Shown: positions 45,801-55,530 of the stretch, piece by piece
Position numbering within the stretch: position 1 is the stretch's first letter
Layout: each line of letters starts with the position of its first letter
Notes under the pieces: generated by a model
The model's database searches: none
The model's input: the letters and a program-made list of their open reading frames with translations, nothing else
What the model was told of the DNA's origin: nothing
Origin: Naegleria lovaniensis
Lineage: Eukaryota; Heterolobosea; Eutetramitea; Acrasida; Naegleriidae
DNA length: 64,000 bases
Assembly: GCF_003324165.1 (NCBI RefSeq)
Contig: NW_025407826.1
Span: 682,001 to 746,000 of the forward strand
Reading direction: 5' to 3'
Position numbers and translations under genes: made by a program

Positions 45801-46739
45801 AAAATTTGTTGCATATGAAGCATCATACGCTCCTTCCAATCTGGCACGATTAATCTTTCTTTTCAATTTCTTATACTTTTTCTTCAACCAGTTGATGGAT
45901 CTATCAAAAAAGAATGTACCAATCTTGCTCCATTCCATATTGAATTGTTTTAAAAATAACAACATATAATGTTCTTGGGTTGCGTATGCTTTTCCTTGAT
46001 CGAGAGAGAGAGGTTCAATACTAATTCCACGCTCCAAATAAGCAGTCCTTAATAAGTCTCCAAATTTATCAACAGTAGATACGTCTTTCAATACTTCCAA
46101 TCTCTGCCAATGAGAAGCAACCTTCTTCTTTTTCTTTGCTCTTTCTTCCTCACACTTATAATGATCACTCAAAGTGTGATCACATGGCGAAAATTTAATT
46201 TGCGCCATTGGTATGTATGGAGGGATAAAAAAACCACCAAAACCACCAACGCCTTTCAATTTACGCCATTTATCAATACGTTCCATCATGGAACGTTTTT
46301 GATAAGGATGCTTGTATATCATTTGTGGTTGCTCTTTTATCGCCAAGACCCTCTTTGAATTTTGAAAGGTTTTTTCAATTTCTCTGGTAGGATTGGGTGA
46401 TTTGAGGGGGTTGATAGACTTGTCAACATGTTCCAACTTGGGTGATTCTTGGTCCTTTGTTGATGTTTGCTCTGAAATTCTTGGAGGAAATGGTGGAATG
46501 ATTGGATATAATTGAGGAGAGAAGGGATTTAAAGGAATCCATGGTGGAGGAAATCCAGGTTGAAAAGAGAGATTTGGGGAGAAAATGGCGGGATTTGGAG
46601 GGAAAATTGGTTGAGAGGATGGATTTTGTTGAGTGAAAAGATTGGGATTTGGTGGGAATATAGGTTGAAGGAATGGATGATGGGAGGAGGTGAAACGAGG
46701 GTTGTTTGAATTATTCTCCTCACGACTCTGGTTGTTCAT
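42852..46739 (-). CDS. Fanzor RNA-guided nuclease with N-terminal Myb-like domains
   Basis: Two exons: 46739-44033 and 43891-42852 (intron 141 bases, GTATGT...CAAG), 1248 residues. Residues 1-100 are Pro-rich. Two Myb/SANT-like helix sets lie near 251-300 (WSKIGTFFFDRSINWLKKKY) and 388-433 (SEEDLIVTSLRKG...LKNKVRRLRKR). A Cys-rich patch (480-546) and a 10-residue repeat tract (about 579-649) follow. The TnpB-type N-domain starts near 678 (VRLKLTSEQKKVFERFF...AYNEA). The RuvC nuclease is complete: YIALDPGVR (Asp979), IIIPEFN (Glu1082), zinc finger Cys1202/1205/1220/1223 and RDGNGARN (Asp1230). Known: Fanzors cut DNA guided by RNA and travel with transposons; homologues are known from Naegleria. 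The stop codon overlaps a GTAAGT donor, so a further 3' exon is possible. The function of the long N-terminus is unknown. Confidence 0.9.
44793..45003 (-). repeat. 30-bp minisatellite inside the Fanzor gene
   Basis: About seven in-frame copies of a 30-base unit encoding variants of N-E-V-N-S-S-T-T-A-E (Thr/Met/Val, Glu/Gly and Ser/Asn alternate). It forms a flexible linker between the N-terminal DNA-binding part and the TnpB-like core. In-frame repeats of this sort gain and lose copies readily. Confidence 0.9.
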
Positions 46740-46830
46740 GATGAATTATTTTTTTTAAAATATCCTTAATAATAATAAATATTTTCTATCGTTTGGGTTG
46801 GTTGGTGATGATAATGAACAACAGCAAGCC

Positions 46831-46838
46831 TTCCGAAC
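46831..46838. repeat. Left target-site duplication TTCCGAAC
   Basis: Directly abuts the left inverted end and is identical to 48495-48502. It fits the nTnnnnAn target pattern known for hAT transposons. Confidence 0.92.
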
Positions 46839-46875
46839 GAGGGCCCTTTCAAACCTTCAGCCACAGCAAACAGCC
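46839..46875 (+). repeat. Left inverted end of the hAT-like element
   Basis: 37 bp, starting GAGGGCCCTTTCAAACC and ending CAGCAAACAGCC; pairs with 48458-48494 with two mismatches. Confidence 0.92.
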
Positions 46876-46977
46876 ATTCAGCCAGGATAGTCCTCGCTGC
46901 CGAAATTATTTTCAGATACCATCAACAGAATCCTTTGGCATTGAAACAGGATTTTTGCGGCTGAGGTAGGATTTTGA

Positions 46978-48416
46978 TTAGGTGATCAGTTTATTTTGCT
47001 TACTAAAAAACCGTTCTCCACAATGACGGTTCTTAAAATATTGTGTAAAATCTTTAGAAACGTCCATCCAGGCAAAGGTTTTTGTTCTTCTTATTCCTTT
47101 TTGTCCACTGTTTGATTTGCTTAATTTGGCCAAATTGATGTAGACATGATTGTTTTCATCTAATTGGAGAACATAATCACCAATGCTTAAATATTCGGAA
47201 TTGAGAGTCTGATTTGCTTCTGGTTTTTCAATTTGTTGTTTGTGATAGGTAATTCCTCCAATGGTGATATGTGCGTTGGATTGTTTGTTTTTGAAATTTT
47301 GCAGCATGTTGTGTGGTTGATGTGTTCTGTCCCATTGCTGCTCCAATTTATCGAATTCCATAATGTCATTATTCGAATATTGTTTCAATTTGAATTCTTT
47401 TGTAAGTAAAACTTCAATACCAGGTATATTCAAATTAAACAATAGAGTATGAATGGTTGGAGCTTCATATTCAGTATCTGAAAGCATGGCATAAGTGCGA
47501 CATGCTCTTTCAAATTCACCAATAACAATATAATTAATATGTTCTGGTGATGGGAAGCAACAATAATACTCATATAGTAATCTTGTGGATTGATCTTTCT
47601 CTTTGTTGAATTGTAAGCCAACAATTAAGGCACTTAACAAATTATTGAGAGCATTCAAGAAATTTTCAGCGTTCAGATTGGTGTTGGAGCCACAATATTG
47701 TCGAGCCACTCCATAAAAATTCTCGATCATATATTCTTTGCAGTTGAAAAGGCAAAAACACTCTGTTGTTGGGTGATGATTGAACTCTATACATTGTCAA
47801 ACACAAACCGATCATTAATAACAACAATAATGGATAATGACAATTTATCTACCTTGAAGTCGAACTATAAATTGACTCATCATCATCTTCGATGTCAGTA
47901 TTGTTATGATTTGTTTCTTTTTCTTTGAGGAAGATGCGAGCGATTCCACAAAGCTCTCTTGTTATGAACATTTGTTTGACATCATCTTCAGTCATAATCT
48001 TGTTTTTACGTGAAATCTTTGGTTTGGATTATCATTTTCGGGTTGCATTCGGAAAGAAATCACTGCTTTGATGATGGATTTTGGAAGTGCAAATGACATG
48101 ATCTCTTCATCATCAAATAAAAGTTAGAACAAACAATGCTTCTGATAGCATTTTCTTCAAAAATACGAATTACTGAATTGATGTCTGATGGTGTGAATTT
48201 TATATCGGTAAGATAGTCATAGAGAAGATGAAGATCAGAATTCGTTTCGTGGGTGTAAGTTGATGTGGATTGGTTGTCTAGCTCCACATTTGAATTCATT
48301 TCGTTCAAGGATAACATGCCAAGGCTTGTCCGGAATTGTTGTTGTTGCTTTGCATTTTTATTTTTAACAATTTTTCTCGTTTTAAAGCCAAAAACATCCG
48401 GATTCTGGATTTCCAC
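46978..48416 (-). CDS. Unrecognised gene inside the hAT-like element
   Basis: Three open minus-strand segments look protein-coding: 48416-48060 (118 residues, NPDVFGFKTRK...LLYDYLTDIKFTPSDINSVIRIF), 47995-47853 (MTEDDVKQMFITRELCGIARIFL..., ending at a GTAGAT donor) and 47730-46978 (250 residues, YGVARQYCGSNTNLNAENFLNALN... to KQNKLIT). The first frame stays open upstream through the right inverted end. Composition is like neighbouring genes, but I could not find splice sites that join all three in phase, so the gene may be decayed or use sites I missed. No DDE, hAT dimerisation or zinc-finger motif is visible. The segments LCGIARIFL and FYGVARQYC look loosely alike. The function is unknown. 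Confidence 0.45.
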
Positions 48417-48457
48417 AAAGTTTGGGAAGTCAGCAGGAGCTGGCAGCCGTCCTTTTC

Positions 48458-48494
48458 GGCTGTTTGCTGCGGCTGCAGGTTTGAAAGGGCCCTC
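48458..48494 (-). repeat. Right inverted end of the hAT-like element
   Basis: 37 bp, the reverse complement of 46839-46875 with two mismatches. Confidence 0.92.
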
Positions 48495-48502
48495 TTCCGA
48501 AC
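48495..48502. repeat. Right target-site duplication TTCCGAAC
   Basis: Identical to 46831-46838. Confidence 0.92.
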
Positions 48503-49205
48503 CAATGATGCCCTTTTGAGAGATTCAATACGAACCAATGATGCCATTTCCTAGGACTCATCAGACTCTTCATCAGAAGAAGTATCACTGTATTCATCAC
48601 CCACCCGCTCGTAATCGTGATCCGTTCCATACTTCTGCCCCTCACGGCTTGTTATTGAGTAGTCCCTTATTTTCAAGTTTCATCGGTTGTTGTTGTTGTT
48701 GCTGCCATTTATTAGTCCCTTATTATCATGCTTCATCCAAATATTGTTGTTCTAGCGAGTTGCAAATGTTCTGCATGTTCTATTTGTATTTTCCCAAAAA
48801 TCGTTATGCAATTCCGGGCGGACCTGCCTAAAGCTTTACAAGGCATACACCCTCTCGGTTGGAATTGAGGCAAGAGTTGTTGTGCAATAAAGTACATAAA
48901 CAAAAGCACTCAAATGATGCATCAAGAAACGTTGACGTCTTCCACATTACCACTGTCGGTACTGTCACTGCAACAAGTAGTTGATGGCTTTTAGTGCAAG
49001 GTCATAGTGTGGTTCAACGCAACTCCCCTTTTGTGTTAGACCCTCGCCAACTCGCCAACAAACTCGCTGGAGTGTTTTGGCTCGGTTATACCACTGTGTG
49101 TCACTCTTAATTTCGTAAAGACATTATATGGATTACAATTTTTCCGAGAGAAAAAAATATTTCATCATCATCAACCGACACGCACACTGAACCATATCAA
49201 AGAAA
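48503..49205. other. Intergenic, remnant or flank next to the insertion
   Basis: 703 bases. It contains two exact 15-bp direct copies of CGAACCAATGATGCC (48498-48512 and 48531-48545, 33 bases apart). No gene is recognised; several short frames on both strands are not protein-like. The last 100 bases are A+T-rich and precede the dioxygenase start. Confidence 0.5.
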
Positions 49206-49733
49206 ATGGTGAGAGCCTATTATTTGGAACAAGCTGATAAATCAGTATCTTTGGAAGAATTGGAATCAACCATCGGAGTCATGTATACCTACATTGATCA
49301 TCACGATTATGAAGGCCGTATTCAAGAAATTTGTAAGGAACGTGGATACGGACATCGTTCCATGGTCTATTTGTTTAAAGAAAAGATGCCAAATATTGAT
49401 GAAATGTTACCAAAATTCTTTGAAGAACATGTTCATGAATTTGAAGAAATTAGATATATTGTTGATGGAAGTGGAATTTTCGATGTCCGAGATAAACAAG
49501 ATGAATGGATCAGAATTCATGTGGAGGCTGGTGATTTGTTGGTTCTTCCTGCAGGAATTTATCATAGATTTACGTTGGATGAGAAGAAGTATGCAATTGC
49601 CATGCGTTTGTTTTTGGAGACTATGGCTGAGCCTGTATGGACTCCATTCAATCGTAATTTGGGAACTATTGAAGAGATGCCATGTAGAAAGACCTATGTG
49701 GACAAGTTCAATTTGTCTGTGAAGGCAATTTAA
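49206..49733 (+). CDS. ADI1: Acireductone dioxygenase
   Basis: 175 residues, intronless, the usual family length (about 180). It oxidises acireductone in the methionine salvage pathway to 2-keto-4-methylthiobutyrate and formate in the iron form, using a single metal in a cupin barrel. The metal ligands are visible: H-x-H-x3/4-E in EEHVHEFEEIRYI and the later His in LPAGIYHRFTLDE. Other family words are YLFKEKMPNIDEMLPKFFEEHVH and MRLFLETMAEPVWTPFNR. It starts at the ATG after an A-rich context (AAAGAAAATGG). It is a cytosolic housekeeping enzyme with no salvage-pathway neighbours in the window. Confidence 0.96.
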   Translation: MVRAYYLEQADKSVSLEELESTIGVMYTYIDHHDYEGRIQEICKERGYGHRSMVYLFKEKMPNIDEMLPKFFEEHVHEFEEIRYIVDGSGIFDVRDKQDEWIRIHVEAGDLLVLPAGIYHRFTLDEKKYAIAMRLFLETMAEPVWTPFNRNLGTIEEMPCRKTYVDKFNLSVKAI

Positions 49734-49834
49734 ATGTGAGAGTGTGTAGTTTAGTTGAAATGGATTTACAATAAAGTGTCCTGAACAGTGAGCTCACACA
49801 TTTAAAATTTTCAAATCTTTGCAAACATGGGTAT

Positions 49835-52800
49835 CTAAAGTGTCACCTGTTCAGCTGTAATTTCATATTGACTCTTAATCACCACAGTAAAATTACCACT
49901 CATCTTGTAAGGTGTTCCCATAATCAACAAGTAGGAAACGGGTTTATCACGACGAGTGGCCAATTCACAATCAAACGATGAACGGATCGTGAAAAATTCA
50001 TTTCCGTTCGGTGGGAACAATGCACATTCTTCTTTGGTGAGAGGTTGTGGCACCGATTGTTTCATCCATTTCTTGAATTTGGCCAATGAAATCACATACG
50101 GGAAGAAGGGAATTTTTGCATTTTCAGACTCGACATAGAAATTCACTGGATTTTTCAAGAATTCTCCACTCGAGTTATCTTCTGTATCACTGGGTGAAGA
50201 GGAAGGTAAACATTGTAATAAAAACTTTGGATTCGTACTAAATGTTGATGTTTGCCAGTGCGCTCCACACGAATCATTTCCATTCCATTCACTCTTAATG
50301 ACTTTTTTAAAGAAATTTGCTGAGGAGCCATTAGTATTGGAAGTGCCAGCACCACCACTACTCTCCAACGATTCAAAAGTCACATATTTGTAATCCGAAC
50401 ACACTTGAACTGCAAACGATCCCTCTGTTTGAGGATACCATCGACACGCCACAATCGTATAATCATGCAAACCCTCTGCCTTTTCCAATTCATATTTTTT
50501 CACATTGGGGCGAGGTAAATAAATTTCAATGGCATCGCGTGACAGTTTTTTCAATGAAGTTTCTCCAATAAAATCCAATTTTTGAGAAGGAAAATCCATC
50601 ATTCCAAATTTTCCAGTTTTCACTGCTTTTCGATTTCTATAAATATAGAGTCCAATAGGATTAGGTTTTGATGCAGCGGCTGCGTGACGTTTTCGCATTG
50701 GAGTCGTTCCAGAAGTTTCCTGAGAAGAATTTAAAGGCAATTCTTCTTCCAATAATCGAATACTGAGAATGACTCGAACCATGGATTCTTTGGATGATAA
50801 CAAGGACGAGGAGGACGCGGTCGATGGTTCTTTGGACAATTTTCGATCAGTGACAGGTGTTTGTGGGGAGTGTTCTTCTCCACAATAATTATTTCCACTT
50901 CCTCCCTCGTCATTGGGTAATTCCAAAGAAAGTCGAAATTGAGGATTTTGGAAAAATGTATCCTTAAAATAAGCTTGTCCTCCAGCATTTTGATATAATT
51001 TGTGATTCCACTCACATGCTCCTCCCTTCTTGTCGTAGAAAATATATTCATGTCGATTGGAACAACAAGTTTTCAGTGTGGAATTTGTAGCGGCATCTGT
51101 GGAATCCATCGAATTCGAAATTGGTAATGCTGAAATTTCCTTCATAAATCCATCGGTTCCTGTCACTTCTTTCGTAATGGGTACTCGACATACATAAATA
51201 TAATTAAATTGTTGAACATAATCTTCAATTCCCATCCAAAAAGCACCATCGTCTCTTTTCACTAAATTCAAACGTCGTTTCAATGTATCGGTCCATCCTT
51301 CCCATTCGTCACTAAATTTTCCAAGCCATTCAGTTTTACCCCAAGTATTTCTTAATTTAATTAAGCGATAGGGAATTCCTTCAGGAGAATCTTCTTTTGA
51401 AATGAAACGAACATCGAGAATGGAATAGGCATGTTTTGGAACAATGCCATGCTCGTTGGGAATGAGAGTATTTTCAAAATCAAAATCAGAATCACTGGCG
51501 GTGGAAGTGGCCATGAGGTGACGACATTTTTTCCATTCGAGCATGGAATTGAAGAGTTCAGTGGTGTCTTTTTTGCCTTCCGAGTAGGGAGTGAGATCGA
51601 TGGCGTCACTCCAACCTCCTGTCAAGTGTTCGAACGCTTCACGAATGGAATGAGCACCTTCGATCGCTTCGTAGGAACCATGAAGTTTGGCATAGGCCTA
51701 TATTTGAGATGGAAGAAGTGACACATGGATTTCAGTGAGAGTTTACCATTGTGTGTGTGAAATTATTGAGATATTAAAGATAAGCATTAATTCAATGAGA
51801 GCATTAGGTGTGAAATTATTGAGATTACAACTCACCTTTTCTAATAATATCACCCACAATTCTTCAATATCGATTGATCTTGCAAACAAGGGTGCAAAAT
51901 TACTTCGTGTCTTACTTTCAATCTTGTTTGAAACAATCATGGGTACATAATCATCGATCATGATTTCTCTCCACATGCCATTATAAAACAATCGAATTTG
52001 ATAAATTCCATATTCATTGTAAGCAGATGGAATAAAGAGTGCTTTGATGAGTTTGGGATGCAATGCTGCAACTGCAATGGCTCCTAAAAAGTAACAATCT
52101 CCAACTCGTCCTTGACGAATATCTGCTGGCTCAATACCTGCCAAGAATAATTCTGGCTTTAAGCTTCCTTTACAAAAATCTTTGGGTCTCATCCAGTCTG
52201 ATGATTATATAAATAATAATACCAAAAATGTGAAAATATTTGAATTTCCAAATTGGGTAATTAATGTTAAAAAAATTCACAAGTTCAGAACAATCACAAA
52301 GTATTTTCATACATACGAACTGCAGAAGGTTCAATTCCTCGATTTCTTAAAAAATCTTCGTTCGAACAAATCGAAGTAATCGTTCCAGGAAAATCCTTAT
52401 CGACATATAAAGATTTTGTTTCAATGCATTTCTTCATGAGAAATCCAAAAGTATTTTGTGGAATGTACATTAAACTGCATTCGACACTTCCTTGAGTATC
52501 GAGTCCTATGGATAGTTCAGTTTGAATATATGGAGTTAGTAATGACAATTTGAAAGCACATCCTCCCAATAAGCTGTGAAATAAATGTCAAACGTCAATT
52601 TTGTAACAAACATGTGAATAGAGATTTAACATGATTCAAAACGAACATCTACTCCAATATACCTACTCATTCTTTGAAAGCCGATCATAATCATAAACTT
52701 CAAATTCAACAAAAGTATCAGCAAGCTCAATGACATCAAAAAAGAAAAATGAATTCCAACGTGGATCTATCCATGATTCAGTAATCATCAAATTCAATTC

Positions 52801-53301
52801 GAAATGATGCTTAAATCTACTTACCAAGTGTCTTTTTGATGACTTCTGTTTTTTGAAATTGTTCAACCGATTCACTCAATCTCGAATTTTTCACACGAAT
52901 CGAACAAAATGGATCTGTTCAAATTTGATACCAACCATTCATTGTCATTCAATATATCAATATATATGAATTTTCACAATCATTTTACCATATATATATG
53001 AATTTTCATAATCGTTTCACTCACCTGACAATCCATTCACATCCGCACTTTTCAAATTTGTTGCTCCAATTAATTGCATCAATAAATATCCTTCATTTTC
53101 AATCTTCCTAACACTTTTCTTTTTTGCCTCACTATTCACAGCAGAATTGGAATCATTCAAATTTGCCAAATTACTCAATGTGGTTGCAACGGAATGATCA
53201 TGAGAAGGATCCGAAGCAGAATCGAATGAAGAAGAAGAATCTCCTGCCTTCTTGTTGTTATTGGACTTCTTTTTGAAGGAGTCTTTGAGTTTGGAGAGCA
53301 T
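49835..53301 (-). CDS. C2-domain calpain-type cysteine protease
   Basis: Six exons: 53301-53025, 52914-52825, 52766-52667, 52573-52317, 52197-51836 and 51697-49835 (all phases consistent), 982 residues. A Ser/Lys-rich start is followed by a C2 domain (about 70-185) with calcium-loop residues (SADVNGLSGDPF, TLDPRWNSF, YDYDRLSKNDLLG). The calpain core has Cys in GRVGDCYFLGA (about 276), LLEKAYAKLHGSYEAIEGAHS, His in VPKHAYSIL and Asn in LRNTWGKTEW, so the triad is complete. The C-terminal 500 residues contain two to three C2-like (calpain D3) sandwiches. Known role: calcium-regulated limited proteolysis in the cytosol or at membranes. The N-terminal C2 differs from classical calpains, whose C-terminal penta-EF hand is absent here. 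Confidence 0.93.
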
Positions 53302-53453
53302 ATAGAGCGAGTGAGAAGGGATGATGTTGTTGTGTGCGGAAGGAAAAGTTTTGAATTTTTTTGTTGATGATTGGTGACACTTGTCATTTTTGAGACGACA
53401 CGATCATGATTCTCAATTATGAGAGAGATGGTTATTGTGTGAGAATTAAGTGA

Positions 53454-55308
53454 TTATTTATTCACATCACCACTTGGAACAATGGTAGTATTGTTACTTG
53501 TGATACGGTTGGTTGTGTTGCCACCGTTGACATTTAATGTCGAAACAGTGTTGGCAGAAATCAATGAATCATCGGATGTGGGAGATTGACGTTGAGGCGA
53601 TGAAGCACGTTCTTGTTGTAATAAGAGTGACGTCTTGTTCATGCTATCCTTATATTTAGAAGAATTAGGTTTCAAATTGAGAGCCATGGTGTGATTCTCC
53701 AAAGCTTTCTCATAATTTCCTAGTTTTCTATAGCAAACAGCTCGAGCATGGAATAAGGCAGCATCTGTTTTCTTGAGCTCAATGGCTCGATCGAGATCAG
53801 CAAGAGCCGATGTGTAATTTTTGAGCTTTCTATAATCATTGGCTCTCAAAAAATAAGTTTCAGCTCTATGATTGACACTTGCATTCTTGTCTTGCTCCTC
53901 GTAGAGAATGCATTGCGAGTAATCTTTTTCAGATTTTTCATACTGTTGGATTAAAAAGTAGCATGAGGCACGTTGTTTGTACTTTTTTGCAAGAGAGCTC
54001 GCATTTTGTTCTGATCCTTCTTCCCATGCGATTGAACGAGAGTAGTCATTAATGGCCAATTGATAATCTCCATTGTGTTGATGTGAAATGGCCCTATTGA
54101 AGAAGTACAGTCCTCGATTTTTAGCGTCGAATGGAGCAGTTTGTATGGCCTTGTCATAAACTATCACAGCTTCTTTGTGTTGTTTCAATCTTGAAAAGCA
54201 GACACCCATATTATTGTAGCATGAAGCTTCTGAGGTTGGAGAATTAGCATAAATTATAGACTGTTCAAATTGTTTCAATGCTGATCGGTAAAGTCCTTTC
54301 TCCAATAGCACAAGACCATACTGTTGGAATGGTGTGAAAATAATAAATGATTGTGTTGTTCGATCGTGTTCATTGAGAAGTGAAAATTCATGTTTCAAGT
54401 CAGCAATGCAATATGGTTATGATCATGTTCATTGTGTAACAACAACAACAACAATAAACGTTCATGTCAACCACAAATGCACACCAAAATGCACCACTTA
54501 CCAATTCTCTCGCCACAAAAGATGATGGATATTTCCACAAAATATTTTCCAAAACTCGAATACAATCGTTATATTCACGTTCTTGTTTCAAGCTTTTTGC
54601 AATTTGTATCCACTTTTTCAATTCTTCCGAATTAAGATCGACATTGCTCTTGATTTCACCCTCTTCTTCATTACTAGTTGTTGATTTTTTCGGAAGAATG
54701 CCACTGATCCATGCTGGAATTCCTTCTGGCAATACAGATGGATCTTTCCTGAATAATTTGTTTAAATCTTCAAAATTCATTCTCTGATTAAACTTTTCGT
54801 ACAATTTCCAATATTCAAAAGAAACAACACCCAACACGATCAATAAGAATAAAATTATCATGTTTGATCGTCTACGTTTTCGTCTCTCCGAATGGATATC
54901 TTGAATCAAATGTTGTACTACGATGGGAGAAAGTTGAGAGCCTGCATCGGAAGTTGTTTTTAAATGATTGGCGGTTGATGATGAAGAATCGGGATAATAC
55001 CTGTGCTGATAATTTGTTGAACCATGCTGTGGGTGATAATAAGAATGTGATTGTGGTGCTTGTTGTTGATGATGATCTTGATGGGTTTGATGGGATGAAA
55101 AATTTAAATGGAAGAGCCTTTGATGATCCGATGTATCCATTTGCCTAGCATTGTTACTATCATCATTGATAGAATGAATCTTCCTCATGAGCAAAGAGGA
55201 CAATGATGATGGATGTTTGCGAGAGATTATCAATGTAGACATCAACCTGTGACTTTTGTTTGTTGACATTTTTTTTAATTTTGTAATTAAACAATTTACC
55301 TTTTCCAT
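53454..55308 (-). CDS. Membrane-anchored TPR protein
   Basis: Exons 55308-54502 and 54320-53454 (intron 181 bases), 558 residues. The N-terminus is Ser/His/Gln-rich and basic, perhaps an organelle signal; Met codons at 55308 and 55269 are both possible. One transmembrane helix (NMIILFLLIVLGVVSFEYW, about 150-170) follows an Arg/Lys cluster (ERRKRRR). At least seven TPR units follow from about 245 (YGLVLLEKGLYRSALKQFEQSI, CYNNMGVCFSRLKQHKEAVIVYDKAI, ...ALENHTMALNLKPNSS). The tail is Ser/Asn-rich. The topology suggests TPRs displayed on a membrane surface to bind a partner protein; the partner is unknown. The splice joins AREL to YGLV within a repeat. Confidence 0.82.
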
Positions 55309-55530
55309 TGTGTTTTAGTCATGATACCACTTTCAAGTTGTCTCGTTTTGATATTAAAAACATTTGTTGATCTGTAAATGATACAAGATGAATCTTTCTG
55401 TCAAATGCAAAAAATGGTCAAAGAGTAAGGTTGTGGAATCATGTTGATGGAATTTGTGTGAACAAAACAACAACATGATGTCAATGATGAAAATTCGTCC
55501 CCCACTCTCAAAATTTACCACTGTAAATGA

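Larger units (their letters stand above)
46839..48494 (-). mobile_element. 1656-bp hAT-like transposon carrying an unrecognised gene
   Basis: Inverted ends of 37 bp (46839-46875 and 48458-48494, beginning GAGGGCCCTTTCAAACC) match at 35 of 37 bases and are flanked by the perfect 8-bp duplication TTCCGAAC. The end sequence GAGGG and the duplication pattern agree with the hAT superfamily (5'-yARNG, nTnnnnAn) except for the first base. Inside are minus-strand open segments with no transposase motif I can recognise, so it is probably non-autonomous or carries a captured gene. A CAGCCG...CGGCTG hairpin lies next to the right end (about 48444-48462). It is inserted about 100 bases upstream of the Fanzor start codon. 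Confidence 0.88.

Noticed and set aside
42643-46823. ATAATGAACAACA repeated at both sides of the Fanzor gene as an insertion duplication
   Set aside because: CAA/AAC runs are common in this DNA, the two copies diverge at once, and neither abuts an inverted end.
46978-48416. Calling the enclosed gene a hAT transposase
   Set aside because: No catalytic residues, BED zinc finger or C-terminal dimerisation motif could be seen, so only the ends and duplication support the family.
48305-48547. 80-codon minus-strand frame crossing the right inverted end
   Set aside because: It runs from host flank into the transposon end; a frame created by insertion is not evidence of a gene, though the flank part is noted as a possible broken small frame.
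48990-49040. GGTTCAAC word as part of a tRNA gene
   Set aside because: No A-box at the right distance and no cloverleaf stems could be drawn.
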